Both the position numbers and the translations under genes were made by a program. The notes beneath the pieces were generated by a model. The model ran no database searches. It was not told where the DNA came from and saw nothing but the letters and a program-made list of their open reading frames with translations. Below are positions 33,081 through 43,014 of a stretch of DNA of 52,512 bases, in pieces (position 1 is the first letter of the stretch; each line of letters begins with the position of its first letter). The stretch is from positions 1 through 52,512 of the forward strand of contig NZ_JBOFOR010000218.1 of the NCBI RefSeq assembly GCF_051659545.1, in the 5' to 3' direction. The DNA is from JBOFOR01 sp051659545. Its GTDB lineage: Bacteria > Bacillota > Clostridia > Peptostreptococcales > Peptostreptococcaceae.

Positions 33081-34160
33081 CTATTTTATAAATTGTGCTA
33101 TCAAACTTCCCATTTCTTTAGTTCCTACACAATTCATATTTTCACTCATTATATCGATTGTTCTATAACCCTTATCTAAAACTTGATTTACTGCATACTC
33201 TATTGAATTTGCTTCTTGTTCCAAGTCTAATGAATATCTTAGCATCATTGATACTGACAATATTGTAGCTATAGGATTTGCTTTATTTTGTCCTGCTATA
33301 TCTGGAGCACTGCCATGTATAGGTTCATATAATCCAAATTTACCACTTCCCAAGCTAGCAGAAGGTAACATTCCTATAGAACCTATTAACATACTAGCTT
33401 CATCAGATAATATATCACCAAACATATTCGAAGTAACAATTACATCAAATTGTTTTGGATTTACAATGAGTTGCATTGCTGCATTATCTACATACATGTG
33501 AGAATATTCTACTTCAGGATATTCTATAGCTACTTTTTGTACTACTTCTCTCCAAAGCCTAGAAGATTCTAGTACATTAGCTTTATCTACAACAACTAGT
33601 TTTTTATCTCTTTTCATTGCTATATCAAATCCAACCCTAGTAATTCTATCTATTTCTTCTACATTATAATATTCAGTATCAGTTGCATAAGTTTTTGAGT
33701 AATCTTCGTTGTCAACTCTTTCTTTTTTCCCAAAGTATATTCCGCTAGTAAGCTCTCTTACTATTAGCATATCTAATTTATCACCTATTATCTCCTCTTT
33801 CAGAGGACTTGCATGTTTTAACTGTTTGTATAGTATTGCAGGTCTTAAGTTTGAAGAAAGCCCTAACTCCTTTCTTATACCTAATAGACCTTTTTCGGGT
33901 CTATCTCCATTAGAAAGATTCTCCCACTTCGGTCCACCTACTGCTCCTAATAAAACTGCATCTGCCTTTTTACATTCATCTACAGTATCTTGAGGAAGAG
34001 ATGTTCCTTTTTGATCTATTGCTATTCCACCCATTAACTTTTCTTTATAATTAAATTTATGACCGTAAACTTCTCCAACTTTATCTAAAACAATTAGTGC
34101 TTGCTCTATTATATCTGGTCCAATTCCATCTCCAGGTAATGTTACTATATTATATTCCAT
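33081..34160 (-). CDS. leuB: 3-isopropylmalate dehydrogenase
   Basis: A 359-residue NAD-dependent enzyme that oxidises and decarboxylates 3-isopropylmalate in leucine synthesis; with citramalate-derived substrate it also serves isoleucine. LPGDGIGPDI, LLGAVGGPKW, LRPAILYKQL, TSGIYFG, VDKANVLESSRLWR, YVDNAAMQLI, NMFGDILSDEA and EPIHGSAPDIAGQ are all present. Last gene of the operon; 14 bp separates it from leuD. Confidence 0.97.
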   Translation of the reverse strand: MEYNIVTLPGDGIGPDIIEQALIVLDKVGEVYGHKFNYKEKLMGGIAIDQKGTSLPQDTVDECKKADAVLLGAVGGPKWENLSNGDRPEKGLLGIRKELGLSSNLRPAILYKQLKHASPLKEEIIGDKLDMLIVRELTSGIYFGKKERVDNEDYSKTYATDTEYYNVEEIDRITRVGFDIAMKRDKKLVVVDKANVLESSRLWREVVQKVAIEYPEVEYSHMYVDNAAMQLIVNPKQFDVIVTSNMFGDILSDEASMLIGSIGMLPSASLGSGKFGLYEPIHGSAPDIAGQNKANPIATILSVSMMLRYSLDLEQEANSIEYAVNQVLDKGYRTIDIMSENMNCVGTKEMGSLIAQFIK

Positions 34161-34174
34161 TTTATAATTGCCCC

Positions 34175-34666
34175 CTATTTTTGATTTTCCTTTACGTAAT
34201 TTACAAGCCCATTGGACTTAATAATATTTTGCATAAATTCAGGGAACGGTTGAGCATTATAACTTTCATTTTTAGTTATATTTTTTATTAGCCCCGATGC
34301 AAAGTCTACTTCTACCATATCTCCTTTTTCTATGTTTTTTACAGCTTCTTCACACTCTAATATAGGAAGCCCTATATTTATTGAATTTCTATAAAATATT
34401 CGTGCAAAAGATTTCGCAATGACGCAAGATATTCCACTAGCCTTTATAGCTATAGGTGCATGTTCTCTCGAAGAACCACATCCAAAATTCTTATCTGCAA
34501 CTATAATATCTCCTACCTTTACTTCATTTACAAAATCTTTATCTATATCTTCCATACAGAATTTTGCAAGCTCTTTTGGATCTGATGTACTTAAGTATCT
34601 TGCAGGTATTATTACATCTGTATCAACATTATCTCCATATCTAAATACCTTTCCTTTTGCTTCCAT
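34175..34666 (-). CDS. leuD: 3-isopropylmalate dehydratase small subunit
   Basis: A 163-residue swivel-domain subunit that completes the LeuC iron-sulfur isomerase. VDTDVIIPARYL, NFGCGSSREHAPIA and SFARIFYRNSINIGLP match the family, of the short HacB-like type. GGGGGG precedes the ATG. It follows leuC by 14 bp. Confidence 0.97.
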   Translation of the reverse strand: MEAKGKVFRYGDNVDTDVIIPARYLSTSDPKELAKFCMEDIDKDFVNEVKVGDIIVADKNFGCGSSREHAPIAIKASGISCVIAKSFARIFYRNSINIGLPILECEEAVKNIEKGDMVEVDFASGLIKNITKNESYNAQPFPEFMQNIIKSNGLVNYVKENQK

Positions 34667-34680
34667 AAATAGTCCCCCCC

Positions 34681-35964
34681 TTATATTCCTACTTCTTCTA
34701 ATACTTCTACCTTTTCAGGATTTGATATGTATCCTGTTAAAGCTGATGCCGCTGCTACTGCCGGGCTAGCTAAGTATACTTCTGATTCTACATGACCCAT
34801 ACGCCCTACAAAGTTACGATTTGTTGTAGCTATTGCCCTTTCTCCTTTAGCAAGTATTCCCATATGTCCTCCTAAGCAAGGTCCACATGTAGCTGTACTA
34901 AATACACATCCTGCTTCAACTAAATCCTCAACTATTCCTTCTCTTATCGCTTGTAAATATATCTTTTGAGTTCCTGGGAACACAATTGTACGAATTCCTT
35001 TTTTTACTTTTTTACCTTTTAATATATCCCTAGCTATTCTTAAGTCTTCCATTCGTCCATTTGTACATGAGCCTATGACAACTTGATCTATTTCTACCAT
35101 TCCAACTTCATCTATAGTCTTTGTATTACTTGGTAAGTGTGGAAAAGCTACCGTTGGTCGAATTTTAGATAAATCGATTTCTATAACTTCATCGTAATAA
35201 GCATCTTTGTCTGGTTCGTAGATTGTATATGGTTTTATGCTATGCTCTTTTACAAACTCTATTGTTTTTTCATCTACTATAAATATTCCATTTTTAGCTC
35301 CAGCTTCTATTGCCATATTAGCCATACAAAGTCTAGAATCCATAGAAAGATTATGTACACCTTCTCCCACAAATTCCATAGATTTATATAAAGCACCATC
35401 AACACCTATCATACCTATTATATTAAGTATTATATCTTTTCCACTTACATGTTTACTTGGAGTATTTTTAAGTACAAATTTAATAGCTGAAGGAACTTTA
35501 AACCAGGCTTTACCTGTTGCCATTCCAGCTGCCATATCAGTACTTCCTATTCCCGTAGAAAAAGCTCCTAATGCTCCATAAGTACAAGTATGTGAATCTG
35601 CTCCTATTACAACATCTCCAGGAACAACCAATCCCTTTTCTGGGATTAAGGCATGCTCTATTCCCATTTCCCCTACTTCAAAATAATTTTCTACTTCCTT
35701 TTCAAGTGCAAATTCTCTTACATATTTACATTGCTCCGCTGCTTTTATATCCTTGTTTGGTGTAAAGTGATCTGGTACAATTGCAATTTTTGATTTATCA
35801 AAAACTCCATCAAATCCTATTTTATTGAATTCATTAATTGCCACTGGAGTTGTAATATCATTACCAAGTACTAAATCTAAGTTTGCTTGTATTAATTGAC
35901 CTGCCTCCACCTTTTCAAGATTAGCGTGAGCAGCTAATATTTTTTGAGTCATTGTCATTCCCAT
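34681..35964 (-). CDS. leuC: 3-isopropylmalate dehydratase large subunit
   Basis: A 427-residue aconitase-like [4Fe-4S] enzyme. The cluster cysteines are in VIGSCTNGRMEDLR and TCGPCLGGHMG; DSHTCTYGALGAFSTGIG and FVGRMGHVESEVYLASP are also present. The shorter HacA/archaeal-like form pairs with the short LeuD. GGGGGA precedes the ATG. It lies between cimA and leuD. Confidence 0.97.
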   Translation of the reverse strand: MGMTMTQKILAAHANLEKVEAGQLIQANLDLVLGNDITTPVAINEFNKIGFDGVFDKSKIAIVPDHFTPNKDIKAAEQCKYVREFALEKEVENYFEVGEMGIEHALIPEKGLVVPGDVVIGADSHTCTYGALGAFSTGIGSTDMAAGMATGKAWFKVPSAIKFVLKNTPSKHVSGKDIILNIIGMIGVDGALYKSMEFVGEGVHNLSMDSRLCMANMAIEAGAKNGIFIVDEKTIEFVKEHSIKPYTIYEPDKDAYYDEVIEIDLSKIRPTVAFPHLPSNTKTIDEVGMVEIDQVVIGSCTNGRMEDLRIARDILKGKKVKKGIRTIVFPGTQKIYLQAIREGIVEDLVEAGCVFSTATCGPCLGGHMGILAKGERAIATTNRNFVGRMGHVESEVYLASPAVAAASALTGYISNPEKVEVLEEVGI

Positions 35965-35981
35965 ATAAATTCCCCCTCTTT

Positions 35982-37571
35982 CTATAAGTACGTCTTAAAT
36001 TTCTTTTCAATATCTTTTATCAATTTGTATTCGATTGAGTCTACTAATGCAATCCAACTCGCTTCTATAATATCAGATGAAACTCCTACAGTACTCCAGT
36101 AGTCTTCTCCATCAGTAGATTCTATTAATACCCTCGTTATAGCTGCAGTAGCAGCCTGTGTATTAAGCACTCTCACTTTGTAATCAGTAAGGTGCATATT
36201 TTTAAGTTCTGGATAAAATCCTTCAAGAGCTTTTCTAAGTGCCTTATCAAGTGCATTTACTGGACCTTCACCTTCTGCAGCTGTTATTTCTTTTTTGCCA
36301 TCGACTACTAGTTTTATTATAGCTGATGAACTTATTCCTTTTTGGGAATTTGGTTGTTCTCCTATTATTTTAAATTCACCTACATCAAAAAATGGCTTAT
36401 ATTTTCCAAGTGTCTTTCTTACTAAAAGTTCAAAAGTTCCATCTGCTCCTTCAAATTGATAGCCCCTATGCTCCATTTTTTTTATTTCATCTATAATTTT
36501 AGTTGTTAACTCATGATTTTTTTCTAAATGAGGGTATAACTTTTGTATTTTTTCTATTATAGTACTTCTACCTGCTACTTCTGACATCAAAAATCTTCTT
36601 TCATTTCCAACCATACTTGGTTCTATATGTTCAAAAGATTTAGAAGCTTTTGTAACTCCATCTATATGCATTCCAGCTTTATGAGTAAAAGCACTTCTTC
36701 CTACATAAGGCATATTACTTTTTAAACTTATATTTGATATTTCTGCAATTTTCCTAGATGTGATAGTTAGTTTTTCTATGTTATCTTGTTCTATACACCT
36801 ATATCCTTTTTTTAGTTGAAGGTTCGGTATAATAGTAGATAAATTTGCATTTCCACATCTTTCTCCAAATCCAATCAAAGTACCTTGTACATGATTAGCT
36901 CCTCCAAGTACAGCCATTATACTGTTAGCTACAGCCATTCCCGTATCATCATGGGCATGTATTCCAATATTAGCATCAATACTTTCAGATACCTCTTTTA
37001 CAATATCATATACTTCATTTGGAAAAGAACCTCCATTTGTTTCACAAAGTACTAAACAGTCTGCACCTGCTTTTAATGCTACTTGTAGTGTTTTTAAAGC
37101 ATATTCTTTATTATTTTTGTATCCATCAAAAAAATGTTCCGCATCAAAAACTACTTCTTTATTATTGTCCTTAAAAAATTTTATGGTGTCATAAATCATA
37201 TTCAAATTTTCTTCTAGTGTAGTTTTTAATATATGTTCTACATGAAAATCCCACGTTTTACCAAATATAGCTACTGTAGGTGTATCTGCTCTTATCAATG
37301 AATTTATATTTGCATCGTCTTCAACCGGTGTATTCATTCTTCTTGTACTACCAAAGGCTGTAAGCTTTGCATTTTTCAACTCTATTTTTCTTACATTTTT
37401 AAAAAATTCCAGGTCCTTGGGATTAGAACCTGGATTTCCTGCTTCTATATAACTTACTCCTAATTCATCTAAAGTTTCTACGATTTTTAACTTATCTGCT
37501 ACAGAGAAAGAAATTCCTTCAGCTTGTGCTCCATCTCTTAAAGTTGAATCAAATATTAATATTTTATTCAC
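35982..37571 (-). CDS. cimA: Citramalate synthase
   Basis: A 529-residue enzyme condensing pyruvate and acetyl-CoA to citramalate, which feeds 2-oxobutyrate and isoleucine synthesis without threonine. FDSTLRDGAQAEGISF, GNPGSNPKDLEFF, GSTRRMNT, FGKTWDFHVE and HAHDDTGMAVANS are CimA-type rather than LeuA-type; a C-terminal regulatory LeuA_dimer domain is present. The start is GTG at 37571 with GGGAGG nine bases upstream; it overlaps the end of leuA by eight bases. The frame is open upstream, so longer starts are possible but have no such site. Confidence 0.93.
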   Translation of the reverse strand: MNKILIFDSTLRDGAQAEGISFSVADKLKIVETLDELGVSYIEAGNPGSNPKDLEFFKNVRKIELKNAKLTAFGSTRRMNTPVEDDANINSLIRADTPTVAIFGKTWDFHVEHILKTTLEENLNMIYDTIKFFKDNNKEVVFDAEHFFDGYKNNKEYALKTLQVALKAGADCLVLCETNGGSFPNEVYDIVKEVSESIDANIGIHAHDDTGMAVANSIMAVLGGANHVQGTLIGFGERCGNANLSTIIPNLQLKKGYRCIEQDNIEKLTITSRKIAEISNISLKSNMPYVGRSAFTHKAGMHIDGVTKASKSFEHIEPSMVGNERRFLMSEVAGRSTIIEKIQKLYPHLEKNHELTTKIIDEIKKMEHRGYQFEGADGTFELLVRKTLGKYKPFFDVGEFKIIGEQPNSQKGISSSAIIKLVVDGKKEITAAEGEGPVNALDKALRKALEGFYPELKNMHLTDYKVRVLNTQAATAAITRVLIESTDGEDYWSTVGVSSDIIEASWIALVDSIEYKLIKDIEKKFKTYL

Positions 37572-39126
37572 TTGTAGCAACCTCCCTTTGAACTTCATCC
37601 TCACTATCAGTCTCATTATCATAAATCATATTATTTATTGCAGATATATAAGCAAGTATACTTGCATCAACTATATCTAAACTTATACCATGTCCATTGT
37701 ATACTTTCCTATTTTTATTTATTTTTACACTAACCTCACCTTGTGCATCAGTTCCACCTGTTACCGCATTAATTGAGAAATTTGCTAAAGCAAACTCTCC
37801 ACCAACTATTTTATTTATGGCTTTGTATGACGCATCCACTGGGCCATCATAAGAAGACATTACTGCTTCATAAATTTCTCCACTTTTGTGTATCAATCTT
37901 ACTGAAGAAGTTGTAGTTATAGTGTTTCCTGAATTAACTACAAACCTATCCAATTTATAAGTTTCTGGAATAACTATAGTACCTCTTACAACTAATGCTT
38001 CTATATCATTGTCACTAACTTCTTTTCTTTTATCTGCTAAAACCTTAAACTGCTCAAATGCCTTATTCAATGCGTCTTCTTTAAGATTATATCCCATTGA
38101 TTTAATTTTATCTTCAAAGGCATGACGACCTGAATGTTTACCTAAAACTAATGTTGTTTTCTTAAGTCCTATAGATTCTGGAGTCATTATCTCGTAAGTA
38201 CTACTATTTGCCAACATACCATGTTGATGTATTCCTGATTCATGGGCAAATGCATTTTCACCGACAATAGCTTTATTAGGTTGAACTCTAACACCTATTA
38301 TTCCGCTTAATAATTTACTCGTTCTATAAATTTCTTTAGTATTTATATTGCAATCTATGTTGTATAAGTCTTTTCTAGTATTTAAATTCATAGCTATTTC
38401 TTCAAGTGCTGCATTTCCAGCTCTTTCTCCTATGCCATTAACTGTGCATTCTATTTGAGTAGCACCCGCTAATGCTGCTGCTAAAGAATTTGTTACCGCC
38501 ATACCTAAGTCATTATGACAATGGACAGATATATCTGCCCTATGAATATTAGAAACATTCTCTTTTATGCCTTTTATTAATTTACTATATTCCCAAGGCG
38601 ATGTGTAACCTACTGTATCAGGTACATTTATTACTGTAGCTCCTGCATTTATTACGGCTTCGAAAATTCTATATAAAAATTCTTTATTGCTTCTCGATGC
38701 ATCCTCTGCTGAAAACTCTACGTCTTCCACATATTTTTTGGCATACTTCACCATCTCTACAGCAGTTTCAAGAACTTCTTCTTCGGTTCTTTTTAATTTA
38801 TATCTCATATGAATGTCAGATGTAGCGATAAAAGTATGTATCCTCGGATATTTTGCATTTTCAAGTGCTTGACCTGCTGCATCTATATCCTTTTTTAATG
38901 CACGAGCAAGACTTGCTACTTTTATATTTTTTATTGTGGATGCTATAGTTTTTACTGATGTAAAATCTCCTGGAGATGCTATGGCAAAGCCAGCTTCAAT
39001 AATATCTACCCCCAATCTCTCTAGTTGTAATGCCATCTCAACTTTTTCAGTTAAGTTCATGCTGCAACCAGGTGATTGTTCTCCATCTCTAAGAGTAGTA
39101 TCAAAAATTTTAATTCTATTTCCCAT
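37564..39126 (-). CDS. leuA: 2-isopropylmalate synthase
   Basis: A 520-residue enzyme condensing 2-oxoisovalerate and acetyl-CoA, the first step of leucine synthesis. FDTTLRDGEQSPGCSMN, VHCHNDLGMAVTNSLAA, NGIGERAGNAALEE and HESGIHQHGML are present, and the C-terminal LeuA dimer domain (leucine feedback site) starts near residue 385. It overlaps cimA by eight bases, so the two are probably translationally coupled. Confidence 0.97.
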   Translation of the reverse strand: MGNRIKIFDTTLRDGEQSPGCSMNLTEKVEMALQLERLGVDIIEAGFAIASPGDFTSVKTIASTIKNIKVASLARALKKDIDAAGQALENAKYPRIHTFIATSDIHMRYKLKRTEEEVLETAVEMVKYAKKYVEDVEFSAEDASRSNKEFLYRIFEAVINAGATVINVPDTVGYTSPWEYSKLIKGIKENVSNIHRADISVHCHNDLGMAVTNSLAAALAGATQIECTVNGIGERAGNAALEEIAMNLNTRKDLYNIDCNINTKEIYRTSKLLSGIIGVRVQPNKAIVGENAFAHESGIHQHGMLANSSTYEIMTPESIGLKKTTLVLGKHSGRHAFEDKIKSMGYNLKEDALNKAFEQFKVLADKRKEVSDNDIEALVVRGTIVIPETYKLDRFVVNSGNTITTTSSVRLIHKSGEIYEAVMSSYDGPVDASYKAINKIVGGEFALANFSINAVTGGTDAQGEVSVKINKNRKVYNGHGISLDIVDASILAYISAINNMIYDNETDSEDEVQREVATSE

Positions 39127-39156
39127 AACTTAAATCCCCCCATTAACAAATTTCCC

Positions 39157-39651
39157 TTATTTTTCTCCTCTTTGAAGTGCTGTAAGACCAGTTCTAATAA
39201 ACTCTTTTATTCCATATGGCTTAAGGAGAGATGTAAGCGTACTTATTTTTTCTTGATCTCCCGTTACCTCTATAATAAGTTCTTCATGAGATACGTCCAC
39301 TATATGTGCCCTAAATAAATTGCTTATTTCTATTATTTGAGGTCTACTAGGATTATCCGATTTAACTCTTATTAGAGCTAACTCTCTATACACAGCTAAA
39401 TTTTCTTTAAGCTCAATTACTTTTATTACGTCTATTAGCTTATTTAATTGCTTTTTTATTTGCTCTAAGGTGTGCTCTTCTGAGCTTAAAGCTATTGTCA
39501 TCCTAGAAATACTAGGCTCTTCTGTTTCTCCTACAGATAAACTATCTATGTTGTACCCTCTTCGGCTGAATAATCCTACTATTCTACTTAACACCCCTGG
39601 GCTATTTTCTACTAAAACAGATATTGTATGCTTTTCCATATTATCACTCAT
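39157..39651 (-). CDS. ilvN: Acetolactate synthase small (regulatory) subunit
   Basis: A 164-residue subunit giving valine feedback control to IlvB. The N-terminal ACT domain shows VLVENSPGVLSRIVGLFSRR and GYNIDSLSVG, followed by a C-terminal ACT-like half. Bacillus orthologues are named ilvH. It lies two bases after ilvB. Confidence 0.96.
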   Translation of the reverse strand: MSDNMEKHTISVLVENSPGVLSRIVGLFSRRGYNIDSLSVGETEEPSISRMTIALSSEEHTLEQIKKQLNKLIDVIKVIELKENLAVYRELALIRVKSDNPSRPQIIEISNLFRAHIVDVSHEELIIEVTGDQEKISTLTSLLKPYGIKEFIRTGLTALQRGEK

Positions 39652-39653
39652 TT

Positions 39654-41261
39654 CTATAAAGTACTCTCATTATCACTCACAATAAACTCTAGTAAATATG
39701 GTCTATTGCTCTCTATGGCTTCTTTTATACTTGATGAAATATCTTCTTTCTTATTTATAGTTTTTGAGTCTATTCCATAGGCATGTGCTATTTGGATAAA
39801 GTTTGGATTATAATTTAGGCAAACTCCATACTCTTTGCTATCTCCATTTCTTTGTATCTCTCTCACCAAACCTAAACCACTATTGTTAAATAAGACTATT
39901 ATAGGCTTTACATCCTCTTGTTTAAGAGTAGATAGTTCAAATAAACTCATTTGAAAACTTCCATCTCCAAGTATACTTACAACTTGTTTACCTTTATCTC
40001 CTATACTTGCTCCAATTGATGCAGGTATACTATAACCCATGGTTCCAAAACCACCTGAACAAAGTACCCTTCTGTCACCCCTCATTTCCATATTTCTTAC
40101 TGTCCATAATTGATTTTGACCAACATCTGTTACTATTACAGCATTATCATCAAGTAAGTTTGATAACTCTCGAATTACTAGTTTAGGATTTACAAATCCA
40201 TCTTGATGAATTTCTTCTTTTATTTGTATTTTTGATTTTATTTCTTTTTTCCAATCTTCAGTATCTGTATATTCAATTAAGTCTAATAGCTCTTTTAATA
40301 TGTTTTTAGCATCTCCTACTACTGGTACTGTTGCTGATGTAATTTTTCCAATTTCAGCTGGATCTATATCAATATGAATAATATTTGTATTTTCATTTAA
40401 CTTTCCTGCATTAGCTATTGCTCTATCTGCTTTTCTGACTCCGATAAAAAGAATTGTATCAGCATTTCTTATTGCCCAGTTTGAATGGTTAAATCCATGA
40501 CTACCTATCATTCCGAAGTTTAAACTTAATTTAGTTGGCATTACTCCAACTCCCATAAGTGTATGAACTAAAGGTATGTTAGACTTTTGTACGAACTCTT
40601 CTAATTCATATTGTGCTCCTGATAGTATTACACCACCACCTGCACAAATAAGTGGTTTTTTACTATTTTTTATTAGTCTTATTGCTCTTTTTATTTGACC
40701 TATATGTCCATTTACAGTAGGCTTATATCCTCTAATTTTTATATCCTTTGGATATGAGTAATTGATTTGTTCTTCTTGTAAATCCATAGGTATATCTATG
40801 AGTACTGGTCCCGGTCTTCCAGTTTTAGCTATATAAAATGCCTCTTTAACTATTTTAGGTAATTGTTGTGGATCTTTTAATAAATAACTGTGTTTTATAA
40901 ATGGTTGTGTAGCACCGGTTATATCTACTTCTTGGAATACATCTCTTCCTATAAGCGTGGACTTTACTTGCCCTGTTATTATTACTATAGGTATCGAATC
41001 CATATATGCTGTCGCTATTCCAGTAATAAGATTTGTTGCTCCTGGACCTGATGTAGCTACACATACACCAGCTTTATTGGTAATTCTGGCATAACCACTA
41101 GCACTATGTACTGATGCTTGCTCCTGTCTTACAAGAACATGATGTATTTGAGATATTCTTAAAGATTCATATATTGATATAACTGATGCACCTGGATAAC
41201 CAAATACAGTATCTACTCCTTCTTCCATTAAACATCGAATAAGTACATCTGATAATTTCAT
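39654..41261 (-). CDS. ilvB: Acetolactate synthase large (catalytic) subunit
   Basis: A 535-residue thiamine-diphosphate enzyme making acetolactate or acetohydroxybutyrate, the first common step for valine, leucine and isoleucine. VFGYPGASVISIYESL, RQEQASVHSASGYAR, TSGPGATNLITGIA and the thiamine motif LGDGSFQMSLFELST with NN are present. GGAGG precedes the ATG. It is the first gene of the operon, behind a promoter with a CodY-like box. No T-box is seen. Confidence 0.97.
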   Translation of the reverse strand: MKLSDVLIRCLMEEGVDTVFGYPGASVISIYESLRISQIHHVLVRQEQASVHSASGYARITNKAGVCVATSGPGATNLITGIATAYMDSIPIVIITGQVKSTLIGRDVFQEVDITGATQPFIKHSYLLKDPQQLPKIVKEAFYIAKTGRPGPVLIDIPMDLQEEQINYSYPKDIKIRGYKPTVNGHIGQIKRAIRLIKNSKKPLICAGGGVILSGAQYELEEFVQKSNIPLVHTLMGVGVMPTKLSLNFGMIGSHGFNHSNWAIRNADTILFIGVRKADRAIANAGKLNENTNIIHIDIDPAEIGKITSATVPVVGDAKNILKELLDLIEYTDTEDWKKEIKSKIQIKEEIHQDGFVNPKLVIRELSNLLDDNAVIVTDVGQNQLWTVRNMEMRGDRRVLCSGGFGTMGYSIPASIGASIGDKGKQVVSILGDGSFQMSLFELSTLKQEDVKPIIVLFNNSGLGLVREIQRNGDSKEYGVCLNYNPNFIQIAHAYGIDSKTINKKEDISSSIKEAIESNRPYLLEFIVSDNESTL

Positions 41262-41315
41262 TTATCTATCCTCCTCCCTTTTTTATTTTTGTTTATAAAA
41301 TGGTAATATTACTAT

Positions 41316-41344
41316 ATTCTATTTGAATTTTCAGATTATTTCAA
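41316..41344 (-). promoter_or_regulatory. Sigma-A promoter of the ilv-leu operon with an overlapping CodY-like box
   Basis: The minus strand has TTGAAA (41344-41339), a 17-bp spacer and TAGAAT (41321-41316), about 55 bp upstream of ilvB. The spacer on the plus strand holds AATTTTCAGATTATT (41326-41340), which matches the CodY consensus AATTTTCWGAAAATT at 13 of 15 positions. CodY bound there would block RNA polymerase when branched-chain amino acids are abundant. Confidence 0.6.
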
Positions 41345-41458
41345 TAACTATATTTTAAAAATTTAAATTTTATATGTTGTTTAATTTATAAATAGATTTA
41401 TTTAAGATTATTTACTTAATAAAATAAAGATTTGATGGCAATATAATTTCCTTAAGCG

Positions 41459-41490
41459 TAAAAAAGGCTCTCATTATTAATGAGAGCCTT
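41459..41490 (-). terminator. Terminator after the alanine/glycine symporter gene
   Basis: AAGGCTCTCATT / AATGAGAGCCTT, a perfect 12-bp stem with a 3-base loop, is followed by TTTTTT on the minus strand. Confidence 0.85.
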
Positions 41491-41499
41491 GAATTTCTA

Positions 41500-42918
41500 T
41501 TATCCAATTTTTTGTGTTTGTTCTTTATCATTCCAGCACTGAACATTTTCAAGTCCTTTTATTTTTGACGCATCAAATATAGGATCTTTTATTCCAGCCT
41601 TTTTTTGAGCGGTATAATCATCTAATGCAATGAAAGCATATTTTCCTAATAATGCTATTGCAATTAGATTTATTACTGCCATTAATCCCATAAATACATC
41701 TGCTAAGTCCCAAACTATTTGTACTTTAGTTACTGCACCAAATAATACCATTCCTACAACTAAAACTCTAAACACATTTATTCCTGCTTTATTTAATTTA
41801 ACAAATCCCATATTAGATTCTCCATAATAATAGTTACCTACTATAGAGCTAAATGCAAATAAGAAAATACATACGGCTATAAATATAGCTCCCATTGGAC
41901 CTATGTGATAAGTTAAAGCTGCTTGAGTTAATTCTATCCCTTCAAGACCCGTTGCTTGGTAAGTAGGGAATAATAATATTATAAACGCTGTACAACTACA
42001 TATAACTATTGTATCTGTGAAAACACCTAATGTTTGTATTAAACCTTGCTTTACAGGGTGAGATACTTCTGCTGTAGCCGCTGCATTTGGTGCAGAACCC
42101 ATACCAGCTTCATTAGAGAATAATCCTCTCTTTATACCAATTAACATCATACCACCCATCGTACCCATTGTAACTTCTCTTACTCCAAATGCACTTTCAA
42201 ATATTAATGCAAATACATCTGGTAACATGTTTATATTAGTTACTATTACAAATAAAGCTACTAATATATATACTCCTGCAAATATTGGTACTATTATTTC
42301 AGAAACTTTAGCTATTCTATGAACTCCACCGAATATTACTGCTGCTGTTAATGCTGCAAGTATTAAACCTATAGTTAATTTATCTATACCAAATGCATTG
42401 TTGAATGCAGCTGCTACTGTATTTGCTTGAACTGCATTAAATACAAATCCAAAACATATCGTTATCAATACTGCAAATGTAACACCCATCCATTTTTTAT
42501 TTAAACCTTGCTCCATATAGTAAGCAGGTCCGCCTATATATCCTTTTCCATCTTTTATTTTATAAATTTGAGCTAGTGTACTCTCAACAAAACTAGATGC
42601 TGAACCTATTAATGCTATTAACCACATCCAGAATATTGCTCCAGGTCCTCCACCAATTATTGCTATTGCAATACCGGCTATATTACCTGTTCCAACCCTT
42701 GATGCAGTACTTATACAAAATGCTTGGAAAGATGATACCTTTCCTTCAACTTTAGAAGTTCCTTCTCCTAGTAGTCTAAACATTTCTCCAAAATATCTAA
42801 ACTGAACAAATTTAGTTTTAAACGTAAAATACACTCCTAACACTAATAACATGGCTATTAGTATATATGACCATAAAAAAGTATTCATTGTGTCTACTAT
42901 ATTAAGTAAAAATTCCAT
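41500..42918 (-). CDS. Alanine/glycine:sodium symporter (AlsT/AgcS family)
   Basis: A 472-residue membrane transporter with about eleven helices, importing alanine or glycine with sodium. FQAFCISTASRVGTGNIAGIA, the GGPGAIFWMWLIA motif, YIGGPAYYMEQGL, RGLFSNEAGMGSAPNAAATA and the late VGNYYYGESN are diagnostic. GGGGGA precedes the ATG. It is monocistronic, with its own strong promoter and terminator. Confidence 0.94.
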   Translation of the reverse strand: MEFLLNIVDTMNTFLWSYILIAMLLVLGVYFTFKTKFVQFRYFGEMFRLLGEGTSKVEGKVSSFQAFCISTASRVGTGNIAGIAIAIIGGGPGAIFWMWLIALIGSASSFVESTLAQIYKIKDGKGYIGGPAYYMEQGLNKKWMGVTFAVLITICFGFVFNAVQANTVAAAFNNAFGIDKLTIGLILAALTAAVIFGGVHRIAKVSEIIVPIFAGVYILVALFVIVTNINMLPDVFALIFESAFGVREVTMGTMGGMMLIGIKRGLFSNEAGMGSAPNAAATAEVSHPVKQGLIQTLGVFTDTIVICSCTAFIILLFPTYQATGLEGIELTQAALTYHIGPMGAIFIAVCIFLFAFSSIVGNYYYGESNMGFVKLNKAGINVFRVLVVGMVLFGAVTKVQIVWDLADVFMGLMAVINLIAIALLGKYAFIALDDYTAQKKAGIKDPIFDASKIKGLENVQCWNDKEQTQKIG

Positions 42919-43014
42919 TTTAATTCCCCCTATAAGATTAATTATTTATGTCTGATAAATTTTCAAAAGTTCATAACTAATGAATAGTTATATGTTCTTT
43001 ATTCATTTAAACTC

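Noticed and set aside
41262..41499. T-box leader upstream of ilvB
   Set aside because: The conserved T-box sequence (GGTGG-ACCGCG type) and a long structured leader are missing. The only strong hairpin belongs to the terminator of the upstream gene.
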